Notes under the pieces: generated by a model | Databases searched by the model: none | What the model saw: the letters and a program-made list of their open reading frames with translations, nothing else | What the model was told of the DNA's origin: nothing | Shown here: positions 7,808 through 16,486 of the stretch, piece after piece | Position numbering within the stretch: position 1 is the first letter of the stretch | How the letters are laid out: the number at the start of each line of letters is the position of its first letter | Position numbers and translations under genes: made by a program | Assembly (NCBI RefSeq): GCF_025917685.1 | Contig: NZ_CP089518.1 | Location: 2,543,001 to 2,607,000 of the forward strand | From: Bacillus cereus | GTDB taxonomy: Bacteria; Bacillota; Bacilli; Bacillales; Bacillaceae_G | Direction of reading: 5' to 3' | Length of the DNA: 64,000 nucleotides

Positions 7808-8731
7808 TTATAACATGATTTTCATAAAATCCTGAATAAATTTTTCCTCATCTAATTGTAACGCTATACGCGCCCCTTCAGATTTAGAGTGTGGGCGAAA
7901 ATCAGCAAAAGTTTGTCCCTTCGTTTCGCCGCATATATCTACAGTCACTTTTCGGGATGTATAATTTAAAAATGTAGGATTCACCAAACCGCTTATAGCA
8001 AGTACATCGTGTAATAATGGCCCTTCAATAGATGGATTGAGCTTTTGGTATGCTGATAAATAATAATCGTACATTGGTTTCATAATTGGCTTAAATGAAT
8101 TTTTTGTATTAGCTAAAATATAAGTAAATACATTTGGGGTTAAAACTGTTTTATTTGTTACATTTAAAGGGAATAACGTTAAATTTTTCGCTTGCTGAAA
8201 TACAATTTGACTTGCTATAGGATCTCCGTACACGTTTGCCTCTGCTAATGGAGTAACATTCCCTGCTTCTAAAAAGACACCACCCATAAAACAAATTCCT
8301 TTTACATTTAACATCAAGTCATTCCATAAATTAAACGCAATTGCTAACGAGGTAGATCTTCCTACATCGACAATTGTTAAATCTTCTCCATACTTTACAA
8401 GAATCGCCGCAATACTACCAAAATTGTATATCGGAATAGATAACACACTTTCCGGTACATGTATGGGTCCTAATCCTTCTGGCCCATGAATTTCAGGGTA
8501 ATACGTTGTAATTTCATTTGTAAGTGGCTTTGTTGCCCCGCTAATTACAGGAATATCTTGTCTGTTTGCTAATTGTAAAATATAAGCTGCGTTATGAGCG
8601 GCATGTATATGTTCAACATTTCCATATCCAGTTACGATACCAACAATTTCAATTTCAGGATGTAGTAATCCGTACATAATTGCAAATGAATCATCAATAC
8701 CTGGGTCTCCGAAAAATAAAACTTTCTTCAA
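7808..8731 (-). CDS. Inosine/uridine-preferring nucleoside hydrolase family protein
   Basis: Nucleoside N-ribohydrolase fold (307 aa from the chosen start), which cuts the N-glycosidic bond of ribonucleosides for salvage. The N-terminal motif reads FFGDPGIDDSFA where most members have DTDPGIDD, so the first Asp is missing while the Asp in DPG and the DD pair remain. PEIEIVGIVTGYGNV and the C-terminal LHDVLAI (calcium Asp region) fit the family. The longer ORF starting at 8749 contains the AAAGGGGAAC ribosome site, so a TTG at 8731 is preferred. Substrate specificity is open. Confidence 0.85.
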   Translation of the reverse strand: MKKVLFFGDPGIDDSFAIMYGLLHPEIEIVGIVTGYGNVEHIHAAHNAAYILQLANRQDIPVISGATKPLTNEITTYYPEIHGPEGLGPIHVPESVLSIPIYNFGSIAAILVKYGEDLTIVDVGRSTSLAIAFNLWNDLMLNVKGICFMGGVFLEAGNVTPLAEANVYGDPIASQIVFQQAKNLTLFPLNVTNKTVLTPNVFTYILANTKNSFKPIMKPMYDYYLSAYQKLNPSIEGPLLHDVLAISGLVNPTFLNYTSRKVTVDICGETKGQTFADFRPHSKSEGARIALQLDEEKFIQDFMKIML

Positions 8732-8834
8732 GAAACGTTCCCCTTTCATAGGTAAGATAATTATGTATATGTGGAAAAAATTTAAATCTATACAATTCTA
8801 AGCAAATATTAATAGTGAGTAGTGTGTCGATAAA

Positions 8835-8859
8835 AAGAACTAGTATTATACTAGTTCTT
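8835..8859 (-). terminator. Terminator, probably for the EamA gene
   Basis: Arms AAGAACTAGTA/TACTAGTTCTT with a 3-nt loop and a TTTTTA tail on the minus strand, about 150 bp past the EamA stop. Confidence 0.65.
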
Positions 8860-8920
8860 ACTCTGGTAATCATCTAACAGTATAATTGAATTCCGTACAA
8901 ATGCTGGACTATTACATTTT

Positions 8921-8950
8921 AATATAGATATTTTCCATTATATCTATATT
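8921..8950. repeat. Perfect 10-bp inverted repeat
   Basis: AATATAGATA and TATCTATATT separated by 10 nt, between the EamA stop and its terminator. Too AT-rich to be a strong terminator; function unknown. Confidence 0.45.
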
Positions 8951-9010
8951 AACCCCCCTATATTAGTTCAATATTGTTACTTTCAAATTGCAACTACTCG
9001 CAGAAAAGTC

Positions 9011-9922
9011 TTACCATACTTTTTCGCTCTCGATTTGCTTATAATTATCTTTTTTAAATGTTAAATGAGCAATCACAACTCCAAGTATAGTAATTATCCC
9101 TCCAATTATCGAAACAAAGCTTGGCACCTCACCTAACCATACCCAAGCGATAAAGCATGCAGTTACTGGTGTTAAATATAGAGAGCTTGTTGCCTCAGAT
9201 GCACCGGCATAGGATGTAATATATGCTAATGCAATGTACGGAAGGACTGTCGGAAACACACCTAAATATATAACGCTCAAAGTGATTTCTATAGGAGCTG
9301 CTACGATTTCTTCATAAATCCCAGGTAAAAAAATAAGCATACATACAGTACCAGACCAAATTGTATATATTGTAAATGGCAAGAAACCATACTTTTTCAA
9401 GTACGACTTTTGGAAAACGAAAAATAGGCTTTCTGAAAATGCCGCTAATAATATTAGGAATACCCCACTATTCAATTGAATGGAATCTCCTTGATTTAAT
9501 GATAAAAAAGTAATTCCTACTAAACTAATTACACCACCGATCCACCCATTTAATTTCATTTTTTCATTTAAAAAAACAGAAGCAAGAATTGCAGTTAATA
9601 TAGGTGTTACAGATACAATTAAACTAGCAGGTCCAGCATTTACATTCTTTTCACCGTAGTTCAGCGCAATATGATAAATAGTAAATCCTAGAGCGCCAAA
9701 TATAAAAATTACTGGAATGTCTTTTAAGTCAGGTAAACGTAATTTGTATATAAACGAAAACAGTAGAAGAATCAAAGAAGCTATTAATAATCGTAGCAAT
9801 GTGAGGTGTTCAGGCGTGTAAGCTTCAAGGCCCATACGAATTCCTGGAAAAGCTGTCCCCCATATAAGAATTGTAAAAGCATGAGCACATACAATACGAG
9901 AATTCCATTTTTTATTCTGCAT
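9011..9922 (-). CDS. EamA/DMT family transporter
   Basis: Drug/metabolite-type transporter of 303 residues with about ten hydrophobic helices and the two EamA repeats. Family landmarks are IWGTAFPGIRMGLEAYTPEH in helix 1, EKNVNAGPASLIVSVTPILT, and ASEATSSLYLTPVTACFIAW. A longer ORF to 9967 exists, but the ATG at 9922 has GAGAGGGAG at good spacing. It is divergent from a MocR-type regulator, an arrangement like ycxC/ycxD in Bacillus subtilis, which suggests the regulator controls it. Likely substrate class: amino acid or metabolite efflux. Confidence 0.88.
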   Translation of the reverse strand: MQNKKWNSRIVCAHAFTILIWGTAFPGIRMGLEAYTPEHLTLLRLLIASLILLLFSFIYKLRLPDLKDIPVIFIFGALGFTIYHIALNYGEKNVNAGPASLIVSVTPILTAILASVFLNEKMKLNGWIGGVISLVGITFLSLNQGDSIQLNSGVFLILLAAFSESLFFVFQKSYLKKYGFLPFTIYTIWSGTVCMLIFLPGIYEEIVAAPIEITLSVIYLGVFPTVLPYIALAYITSYAGASEATSSLYLTPVTACFIAWVWLGEVPSFVSIIGGIITILGVVIAHLTFKKDNYKQIESEKVW

Positions 9923-10008
9923 ATTTTTTCTCCCTCTCCAATAAACCAGCCATTTTTTAATTACCAATTATTTCTTTTCATCATATTTAATAGTTGATAC
10001 AATGTCTT

Positions 10009-10038
10009 CAACCAGTTATTCCTCGAAAAAACCAACCA
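10009..10038. promoter_or_regulatory. Possible MocR operator between divergent genes
   Basis: The 153-bp divergent region has a direct repeat CAACCA at 10009-10014 and 10033-10038 (24-bp period). MocR regulators often bind direct repeats about two helical turns apart. Weak and inferred. Confidence 0.3.
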
Positions 10039-10075
10039 CTTTGTATTTTTAAAATGAATGAGGGAGTTTTTTAAT

Positions 10076-11509
10076 ATGTCTACCGATAAAAGACCGCCAA
10101 AATATCGACAAATAATAGACTATATGAAAGAAAAAATTGAAAACGGAGAATGGACAATTGGAAGTAAGATTCCTAGTCAGCGGCAGTTAGCGAAATTATT
10201 TCATGTCAATCGTAGTACTGTAATAACTGCACTAGAAGAACTTATGGCAGATGGTTTAATTCAAGGGAAAATTGGGGCGGGAACAATTGTAATGAATAAT
10301 ACATGGTCATTATTAGCGACTAATCCCCCGCCTGATTGGAGTGAATATGTGAAAGCTGGTATTCATAAACCGAGTAAATTAATGGTTCGAGAAATTAATG
10401 AAGCAGAAGCAAATAAAAAATTCATTCATCTTAGTAAAGGAGAACTTGCACCTCATCTTTTCCCGTTAGAAACCATGAAATTCATTATGGGAAACGTATG
10501 TGAGGAGCTAGATTATTTCGGATACGAGGAACAAAAAGGATATTTCCCTTTACGTGAAGCGATAAGTAATTATGTAAAATCATTCGGAATAAATACATCT
10601 CCAAGTTCTGTATTAATAGTCTCTGGTGCATTGCAAGCATTACAATTAATATCAATTGGTCTCTTACATAGAGAATCAACTGTTTTACTTGAACAACCAT
10701 CTTACTTATATTCGCTACATGTATTTCAATCGGCTAATATTCACCTTTCTGGAATACAGATGGATCATCATGGTATTTTTCCTAATGATTTGATAAGACG
10801 AATTAATTATAGTCAAAAGAAAAATATTTTATATTCGATTCCTTGTTTTCAAAATCCAACGGGTGCATTAATGTCCAAAGAGCGTCGAAAAGAAATACTA
10901 AAAATTTGCGAAAAAGAACAATTGCCTATCATTGAAGATGATATTTATCGTGAGTTATGGATTGATGAACTACCTCCACCTCCGTTAAAATCAATGGATA
11001 AACATGGACATGTATTATATATTGGTAGTCTCTCTAAAACGCTTAGTCCAGGACTTAGAATTGGTTGGATTATCGGACCAGAGCCAGTTATTGATAGATT
11101 ATCAGACATAAAAATGCAAACAGACTATGGATCGAGTTCTTTATCTCAAAGAGTTGCTGCGGAATGGTTAAGTAAAGGCTTTTATGAAGAACACGTTGCG
11201 AACGTAAGGATCCACCTAAAAGAGCGCAGACGAATGATGTTACAAGCTTTAGACAAGTATTGTGCAGATATTGCTACATGGGATATCCCAAGTGGTGGAT
11301 TTTTTATATGGCTAACGGTTGTACCTAACATTCCAATGAAAAAACTGTTTTCAGAGGCCTTATCAAAGGGAGTACTTTTAAACCCAGGACGTATTTATGA
11401 AGAAGAATCGGATCAGTGTATACGCTTATCGTATGGATATGCTTCCACTGAACAAATTGCTCAAGGTATTTATATATTAAGTAATTTGATTCGTAAGTTA
11501 ATGGCATAA
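10076..11509 (+). CDS. MocR family regulator (GntR HTH fused to PLP aminotransferase domain)
   Basis: Fusion of an N-terminal GntR winged helix (about residues 8-75, IPSQRQLAKLFHVNRSTVIT) to a fold-type I aminotransferase domain (about 115-477). The PLP lysine lies in YIGSLSKTLSPGLRIGWI; CFQNPTGALMS and EDDIYRELWID supply other cofactor contacts. Such proteins sense a PLP-linked metabolite and regulate transcription rather than acting as enzymes. The ATG at 10076 follows GAGGGAG; an earlier ATG overlaps that site. It is divergent from the EamA transporter, its likely target. Confidence 0.92.
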   Translation: MSTDKRPPKYRQIIDYMKEKIENGEWTIGSKIPSQRQLAKLFHVNRSTVITALEELMADGLIQGKIGAGTIVMNNTWSLLATNPPPDWSEYVKAGIHKPSKLMVREINEAEANKKFIHLSKGELAPHLFPLETMKFIMGNVCEELDYFGYEEQKGYFPLREAISNYVKSFGINTSPSSVLIVSGALQALQLISIGLLHRESTVLLEQPSYLYSLHVFQSANIHLSGIQMDHHGIFPNDLIRRINYSQKKNILYSIPCFQNPTGALMSKERRKEILKICEKEQLPIIEDDIYRELWIDELPPPPLKSMDKHGHVLYIGSLSKTLSPGLRIGWIIGPEPVIDRLSDIKMQTDYGSSSLSQRVAAEWLSKGFYEEHVANVRIHLKERRRMMLQALDKYCADIATWDIPSGGFFIWLTVVPNIPMKKLFSEALSKGVLLNPGRIYEEESDQCIRLSYGYASTEQIAQGIYILSNLIRKLMA

Positions 11510-11510
11510 T

Positions 11511-11542
11511 AAAAATCCTCTTTTATATAAAGAGGATTTTTT
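11511..11542. terminator. Bidirectional terminator
   Basis: AAAAATCCTCTTT/AAAGAGGATTTTT stem with a 6-nt AT loop between the convergent MocR and DUF4269 genes. Confidence 0.85.
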
Positions 11543-11553
11543 GTGTACCTTAT

Positions 11554-12084
11554 TTACCACAATCTCATTTCCTGTCCTAATAAAATAAGTTCTTCATAAG
11601 GATCTCCGTCAATTTTTAATACTTGTGCAAAAGCCGGTTCTGTTTTTACGCCTTGTTCTTTTAATTCAATTACTTCTTCTCTAATGTGTGGGTGCTGCAT
11701 TAATAGCATGTGCTCCACTATCATATGTTTATATGCATTTTGGTTACGTACTGGCTGCGGTTGAGCAAATAATTCAAATTCAAAACCTTCAAATTGAAAA
11801 TTCACCTTTATTGTTAAGAGATTTTTAATGTTTTTCTTTTTTATTTCAAATTCTTCGTATGAGCCATACAATGATCTAATTTCCTGTTCAAAAAAATCAT
11901 AATTATGTACTTCCATTACAATGTCTAAGTCAGAATGAAGGGTATCAATTCTAATAGGGATTGTCCCGCAAAGTACAGGGCTATATAAAGCTAAATCCTC
12001 CATTATGTTTAGTTTATTAATAACTTCGTAAACTTTTTGTTGTTTATCGTTCCCAGATTGTAAGTATGTGATAGATGTAAACAT
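11554..12084 (-). CDS. DUF4269 protein (nucleotidyltransferase-like)
   Basis: Soluble 176-aa DUF4269 protein. CGTIPIRIDTLHSDLDIVME resembles a nucleotidyltransferase core (G-x...D-x-D), followed by FEGFEFELFAQPQPV with a further acidic strand and VRNQNAYKHMIVEHMLL, typical of the family. Function is not known; a minimal nucleotidyltransferase is plausible. The start has GAAGGAGAGACTTTT before ATG. It is a single-gene unit convergent with the MocR gene. Confidence 0.85.
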   Translation of the reverse strand: MFTSITYLQSGNDKQQKVYEVINKLNIMEDLALYSPVLCGTIPIRIDTLHSDLDIVMEVHNYDFFEQEIRSLYGSYEEFEIKKKNIKNLLTIKVNFQFEGFEFELFAQPQPVRNQNAYKHMIVEHMLLMQHPHIREEVIELKEQGVKTEPAFAQVLKIDGDPYEELILLGQEMRLW

Positions 12085-12259
12085 AAAAGTCTCTCCTTCA
12101 TTTAACGTAATACTCGTCGCACTAAATTTGAGAAAAAATTTAATCTTTTCGTTTTGTTCTAAGAGTACCTATATTTCAATATATTAAGCCAAACTAACAA
12201 TGTTTTTCAACTTTTCTCCTATACTGCAATACTATAAAAATAAAAAAGGAGGAATTTTT

Positions 12260-12721
12260 ATGAGCATTTTTAACGTGATTTTAACCATACACATTTTATT
12301 TGGAACAATATGCTTAATCACTGGTATCGTAGCGATGCTTGCTCAAAAAAAGAAAGGAAAGCATACAGAATGGGGCGAAATATATCATGCATCCTATGTT
12401 GTTATAACCATTACTGCAATTATATTGTCCATATTAAATTGGGATAAAATCGCATATTTATTTTATGTAGCAATTATCTCCTATTCATTTGCGATTTACG
12501 GATATCTCGCAAGAAAACAGCGATGGAAAAATTGGCTAGGACATCATATTAGAGGTATGTTAGGCTCATACATTGGTGCAGTGACCGCACTTTTAGTGAA
12601 CATTGGGATGTATATTCCTATTATAAATTTACTACCACCAATATGTTTTTGGTTCTTACCTACCCTAATTGGCATTCCTCTTGTATCTAGTGTATCAAAA
12701 AGGTATAAAAAACAAAGGTAA
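12260..12721 (+). CDS. DUF2306-like membrane protein
   Basis: Small integral membrane protein (153 aa) with four to five helices. The histidines and charged loops (HILFGTICLITGIVAM, QKKKGKHTEWGEIYHASY, WLGHHIRGMLGSYIGAV) match DUF2306-type proteins. The start at 12260 has a near-perfect AAAAAAGGAGGAATTTTT; the 20 extra upstream codons are dropped. Function is unknown; the conserved histidines could bind a cofactor. It is followed by a terminator shared with the convergent GDPD gene. Confidence 0.78.
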   Translation: MSIFNVILTIHILFGTICLITGIVAMLAQKKKGKHTEWGEIYHASYVVITITAIILSILNWDKIAYLFYVAIISYSFAIYGYLARKQRWKNWLGHHIRGMLGSYIGAVTALLVNIGMYIPIINLLPPICFWFLPTLIGIPLVSSVSKRYKKQR

Positions 12722-12811
12722 AATTAATTACAGTTTAATTACCTTCTAATTTATTTTGTAAAAATAGAATGGAACATCTTATTATTATAAGGATAACCAG
12801 AAAGTGAAAAT

Positions 12812-12843
12812 AAAAAGAATCCCATAATGCTCGGATTCTTTTT
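12812..12843. terminator. Bidirectional terminator
   Basis: AAAAAGAATCC/GGATTCTTTTT stem with a 10-nt loop between convergent genes. Confidence 0.82.
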
Positions 12844-12856
12844 ATTTATGATTTTT

Positions 12857-13717
12857 TTAAGACGATATTGAATGCAAACGATCCGGATAATTAGTAAACA
12901 TCCCGTCTACACCCCATTTTAGTAACTTCTCCATATCTTTTTCATTATCTACTGTAAATGGATGAATTTCTAAGCCATGTTTCTTTATGTTTTTTACATA
13001 GACTGCATCAATATACTTATAGTTCATGCCTAGGCCAATGCAGTATGTTTTATAGTTTTTTATTTCTAAATCTGTTAATTGAACTGCTTTTTTATATGAT
13101 AATAATTGTACTAACGGTATATTGGCATTTAAACTATGAATCTTTCGTAGACTTTCTTCACTAAATGATTGGATAATAACTTTATCACTTATTTGATAGA
13201 GATTTATAATTTCTAATAAATTTTCTTCCATTCCAGGATATTCATCTGGTGATTTTGTTTCGATATAATAATTAGCATTATGTCCAAACGTTTCAATAAT
13301 TTCTTCTAGTGTTGGAACTTTAGCATTTTCAAATTCTTTCTTTGCTAACTTTGGATACTTTTTATTGAAAAAAGAACCTGCATTCAGTTGTTTTATTTCA
13401 TCTAATGTATGATCTTTTACAAAATCAGAACCGTTTGTTGTACGGTTTAATGTTTCATCATGCATAGCTACTAAATGTCCGTCTTTTGTCATTTGGAGAT
13501 CTATTTCTATATAGTCACCTTTTAATTGCTGTCCTAATTGATACGCTTCTAATGTATGTTCCGGTGCATATGCAGAAGCCCCTCTATGCGCAATATTTTT
13601 AATATGATTTGATTGATTAATGGCTTTTGTATATTTTTGTTCATTTACTTGCTGAAAAACAAAAGTGCTAATTACAATAAAGAAACAGATGATTGTAATT
13701 ATAGATATTTTCTTCAT
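12857..13717 (-). CDS. Glycerophosphodiester phosphodiesterase
   Basis: GDPD enzyme (286 aa), which hydrolyses glycerophosphodiesters to glycerol-3-phosphate and an alcohol. An N-terminal hydrophobic segment (KKISIITIICFFIVISTFVF) suggests membrane anchoring or secretion. The catalytic core is clear: NIAHRGASAYAPEHTLEAY, YIEIDLQMTKDGHLVAMHDE with the metal-binding E-x-D and the second His, then LNRTTNGSG-type and VDGMFTNYPDRL at the end. The start at 13717 is used because GGAG lies upstream; the longer ORF reaches 13771 and overlaps the acetyltransferase gene. Likely acts on lipid or teichoic acid breakdown products. Confidence 0.92.
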   Translation of the reverse strand: MKKISIITIICFFIVISTFVFQQVNEQKYTKAINQSNHIKNIAHRGASAYAPEHTLEAYQLGQQLKGDYIEIDLQMTKDGHLVAMHDETLNRTTNGSDFVKDHTLDEIKQLNAGSFFNKKYPKLAKKEFENAKVPTLEEIIETFGHNANYYIETKSPDEYPGMEENLLEIINLYQISDKVIIQSFSEESLRKIHSLNANIPLVQLLSYKKAVQLTDLEIKNYKTYCIGLGMNYKYIDAVYVKNIKKHGLEIHPFTVDNEKDMEKLLKWGVDGMFTNYPDRLHSISS

Positions 13718-13763
13718 AATGGTATGTTTACTCCTATATTTAAAGCGATTTAATTTGGATGAA

Positions 13764-14564
13764 TTATTCAATTAAATGTCGATTTTCAAAAACTGTAATT
13801 TGTCCTGCGGCTTGAAAGCCAGATTTTTTATAAATGTTTTTTCCATCAGGTGAAGCTTGTAATACGCAATAATTATTTTTTAGTTGTTTTGCTTCTTGCA
13901 GCAGGAAATTGAACATAATAGAACCAAATCCTTTTCCTCTCATATCTTCTTTAGTCGCTATATCATAAATACCAACGCTATCTTCCGTACAAACTAGAGA
14001 GCCAACAGATACTACCTTCCCTTTATAAAGGCCTAAGTATAGTTTCATGGCATCACTATTCCATAAATCTAAAGAAGCAATTTGATTATAGTATGCTTGA
14101 ACTTGAGTACCTTCTGTTGATGTACCGAATAAAGCTGCTAACGTTTCGCCAAATTGTTGTATTTGTTCTGGCGATGTTGCATTTTGTATTGTAAAACCTA
14201 CTGGAATGTCTATTGTTGGATGAATTTTTCTTAAGTCTGCTACCATCGCGATATTCTGTTCTGCTTCTTTTAAACCAAGTTTGATTAATTCGCTTTTTAT
14301 AGTCTGTTCTTGCTTATCATCCCAAAACCAAACACTCATTGGAAATTTTTTTTGATTATAGCATTCTACCTCCTTATATAATTTCTCGATCCCTTCCGTT
14401 ACATTACTATTTAGTAGTGTAATAATATTAAATGTATCTGCAGGTAATCCGCAGTCGACAGTAATGTAATCCTTCGTTTCTTTTACATCCATTCCATGTA
14501 CCTGCCGCGCAATATATGAGGTTTTATATGTGAAATTATCTATTAGTAACTGTTTATAATTCAT
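13764..14564 (-). CDS. GNAT family N-acetyltransferase
   Basis: Two-part GNAT protein (266 aa). The C-terminal domain has the acetyl-CoA motif EDMRGKGFGSIMFNFLLQEA followed by VLQASPDGKNIYKKSGFQ. The N-terminal half (MSVWFWDDKQEQTIKS and similar) fits proteins in which a degenerate GNAT repeat precedes the active one. AAAGGAGCAAAATT precedes the ATG at 14564; the longer ORF start at 14582 is part of that ribosome site. The GDPD gene starts about 46 bp downstream, so the pair may be co-transcribed. Substrate unknown. Confidence 0.83.
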   Translation of the reverse strand: MNYKQLLIDNFTYKTSYIARQVHGMDVKETKDYITVDCGLPADTFNIITLLNSNVTEGIEKLYKEVECYNQKKFPMSVWFWDDKQEQTIKSELIKLGLKEAEQNIAMVADLRKIHPTIDIPVGFTIQNATSPEQIQQFGETLAALFGTSTEGTQVQAYYNQIASLDLWNSDAMKLYLGLYKGKVVSVGSLVCTEDSVGIYDIATKEDMRGKGFGSIMFNFLLQEAKQLKNNYCVLQASPDGKNIYKKSGFQAAGQITVFENRHLIE

Positions 14565-14702
14565 TAATTTTGCTCCTTTCATAAAAATTCGTATTCGAAT
14601 CCTTCAGTATTAAATATAACATATAAGAAATGTACCTATTTCTATAAAAATATCTCTATAAATCACTCTTTGCGCCCTAAAAGAATTAAAAATGATATAA
14701 CG

Positions 14703-14731
14703 TTGTCGGAATGAAAAAAGTGGTATATAAT
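14703..14731 (+). promoter_or_regulatory. SigA-type promoter of the 34-aa ORF
   Basis: TTGTCG (-35) and TATAAT (-10) with a 17-bp spacer, 58 bp upstream of the small ORF start. Confidence 0.6.
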
Positions 14732-14789
14732 AAATATTAACATTACTAGTAATTATTTTAGGTATTCCTAGAATAAAGGAGCGATACAT

Positions 14790-14894
14790 ATGAAAATTAC
14801 TATTTATTTCGGAAGTCATGAGGATCAAGATGTTCGTACTATGGACTGTCATTTAGATGTAGAAGATACAGAAGAGATTGTTTCTGTATCATAA
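14790..14894 (+). CDS. Small acidic protein (34 aa), unknown
   Basis: Short ORF supported by a full expression signal set: a sigma-A-like promoter upstream, AAAGGAGCGATACAT before the ATG, and a terminator 42 bp after the stop. The peptide begins MKITIYFGSHEDQD and ends LDVEDTEEIVSVS; it is strongly acidic, with one cysteine and no membrane segment. It may be a genuine micro-protein or the truncated head of a longer gene. No family recognised. The rest of the 14565-15071 gap holds only its promoter and terminator and the next promoter. Confidence 0.55.
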   Translation: MKITIYFGSHEDQDVRTMDCHLDVEDTEEIVSVS

Positions 14895-14935
14895 TATAAA
14901 TAGTTGGGATGAACCCTCTTCCCTACAGCGTTTAA

Positions 14936-14960
14936 GGCACCTTTTACAGGTGTCTTTTTT
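14936..14960 (+). terminator. Terminator after the 34-aa ORF
   Basis: GGCACCT/AGGTGTC stem with a short loop and TTTTTT on the plus strand. Confidence 0.75.
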
Positions 14961-14982
14961 GTTGTTTTTTCATCAAAAACCC

Positions 14983-15011
14983 TTTACTTTAGAGCGTTTT
15001 AATAGTAAAAT
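14983..15011 (+). promoter_or_regulatory. Promoter of the duplicated-domain protein
   Basis: TTTACT (-35) and TAAAAT (-10) with a 17-bp spacer, 60 bp before the start codon. Confidence 0.5.
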
Positions 15012-15071
15012 ATAAATATACGAACAAACGTTCTTTTTATTTTGATTGTACATGAAGGGATGATTTTAACA

Positions 15072-15770
15072 ATGACTCAAGCAAAGCGCAGAGGAAGAAA
15101 AAAGCAAACACCTATTATTTCAAATACAGGCTTTATCGGCTCTGTCTTTATTGATACATTGGAGTTACAAAAGAAATCCTATTATTTCGCTCGTAAAAAA
15201 CTTCAAATTGTTCATCACGTATTAGATGGTCTATCTGGAGCAACGAGTGCATTATTTAAAGAACATAATATCGCTGCATACATGTCATGTGTGTATTTAC
15301 ATAAACAAAAGAAAATCGGCTTCGTTCTTTCAACAAAACCTTTTGAACAAAGTGATGGTGTTTCTTATTTTATAAATTATTTAATTGAAAAGAATTTTTA
15401 CGGTAACGAAGAAGTAGAATATCAAGAAGTATTTAATACAGGTTTTATTGGTGTAGTGTTCGCGGATTTATCTAGTATAGATCGCTTTAATTTTGAGTTT
15501 GAAATGGGTATGTTAACGAAGTTAATGAAAGATATGATCATTCCGGTTAAAGAGCTCTTTTTACGACATAATGTACCGGCATACATCTCTACTTCTCATT
15601 TAGAAGAGCAAAATAAATTAGGTTTCGTTCTATCTGTAAAGCCATACGATGAACGAGCTGAAGCCGATTTATACTTTGAAACATATTTAAAAGAACGCGG
15701 ATTATTTATTGGTGATGAAGAGGATGATATTGATAAGATTGTTATTAGAAAAACAGCTGAATTACGATAG
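15072..15770 (+). CDS. Unknown protein built of two tandem repeats
   Basis: Soluble 232-aa protein with a basic N-terminus (MTQAKRRGRKKQTP) and two homologous halves. The first (about residues 18-115) contains NTGFIGSVFIDTLELQ, FKEHNIAAYMSCVYL and KKIGFVLSTKPFEQ. The second (about 124-220) contains NTGFIGVVFADLSSID, FLRHNVPAYISTSHL and NKLGFVLSVKPYDE. This is an internal duplication with no residues that suggest an enzyme. The ATG at 15072 has AAGGGATG upstream; the ORF could be read from 15042 but without a ribosome site. Not recognised as a named family. Confidence 0.75.
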   Translation: MTQAKRRGRKKQTPIISNTGFIGSVFIDTLELQKKSYYFARKKLQIVHHVLDGLSGATSALFKEHNIAAYMSCVYLHKQKKIGFVLSTKPFEQSDGVSYFINYLIEKNFYGNEEVEYQEVFNTGFIGVVFADLSSIDRFNFEFEMGMLTKLMKDMIIPVKELFLRHNVPAYISTSHLEEQNKLGFVLSVKPYDERAEADLYFETYLKERGLFIGDEEDDIDKIVIRKTAELR

Positions 15771-15801
15771 AAAAGCGCAGGATGGTGATCCTGCGCTTTT
15801 T
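15771..15801 (+). terminator. Strong terminator
   Basis: AAAAGCGCAGGAT/ATCCTGCGCTTTT stem with a 4-nt loop. It also serves the convergent DUF1295 gene. Confidence 0.88.
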
Positions 15802-15819
15802 ATAATTTATGAAATTAAT

Positions 15820-16464
15820 TTACCAAATAAACGGTATTAGTTTTTTGGTTTTCTGTTTATATACTGTAAATTGTTCTCCGTACTTATTCTGTAAGTAATC
15901 ATCAGATTTGGGAATATAGTCAAAAACAAATACTATGAATAGGCCTAGAGGTATTAGCAAACTATAAATATTGTTAGAGATTAGCGCTAAGCCTAATACC
16001 CAAAGGCAATCCCCAAGATAATTAATATGAATTGCATATTTAAATAAACCGCCTGTATATAGCTTACCTTGATTTGCAGGATTGTCTTTAAAAGGTTTTC
16101 TAAGTAACTCTGAAACTGTGTTTAATATACTCCCTCCTAAAAACAATACCCACCCTATAACAAGCACTATTAAGTTGGGATCCTGTTTACTAGTAATCAT
16201 TAAAATGGGGAAACCTAAATAATAAATCCCAAAAGCAATACTGTTCATAATTGCTTCTTGCCATGCAATCCCTCTAGGTAACCAAATAAACATCATAGCT
16301 GTTAATCGTAAAGCTGTAATAATTAAAGCAATAAAAAGTCCTAGTGAAACGCCTGATTTGGCATGAGTAATGAAAAGTAAATAATACGCGATGATTAAAT
16401 AGATAATCTCAGCAACTAAAATCAAGTTTTTTTCTTTTATCGTTGGCCGGTTTATACCATACAT
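15820..16464 (-). CDS. DUF1295/isoprenylcysteine methyltransferase-like membrane protein
   Basis: Membrane protein of 214 residues with six or so helices. The C-terminal part, GLFKYAIHINYLGDCLWVLG and DYLQNKYGEQFTVYKQKTKK, resembles the SAM-binding end of DUF1295, phospholipid and isoprenylcysteine methyltransferases. Enzyme activity on a lipid or small hydrophobic compound is inferred. Its ATG has AAAGGGGCGTATCACA upstream and lies 22 bp after the MerR stop. It is therefore the second gene of a MerR-controlled operon, which hints at a drug or stress response role. Confidence 0.78.
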   Translation of the reverse strand: MYGINRPTIKEKNLILVAEIIYLIIAYYLLFITHAKSGVSLGLFIALIITALRLTAMMFIWLPRGIAWQEAIMNSIAFGIYYLGFPILMITSKQDPNLIVLVIGWVLFLGGSILNTVSELLRKPFKDNPANQGKLYTGGLFKYAIHINYLGDCLWVLGLALISNNIYSLLIPLGLFIVFVFDYIPKSDDYLQNKYGEQFTVYKQKTKKLIPFIW

Positions 16465-16486
16465 TGTGATACGCCCCTTTATTTAT

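Noticed and set aside
14610..14852. Minus-strand ORF of 80 codons
   Set aside because: No ribosome site, and it covers the promoter and start of the 34-aa plus-strand ORF, which has better signals.
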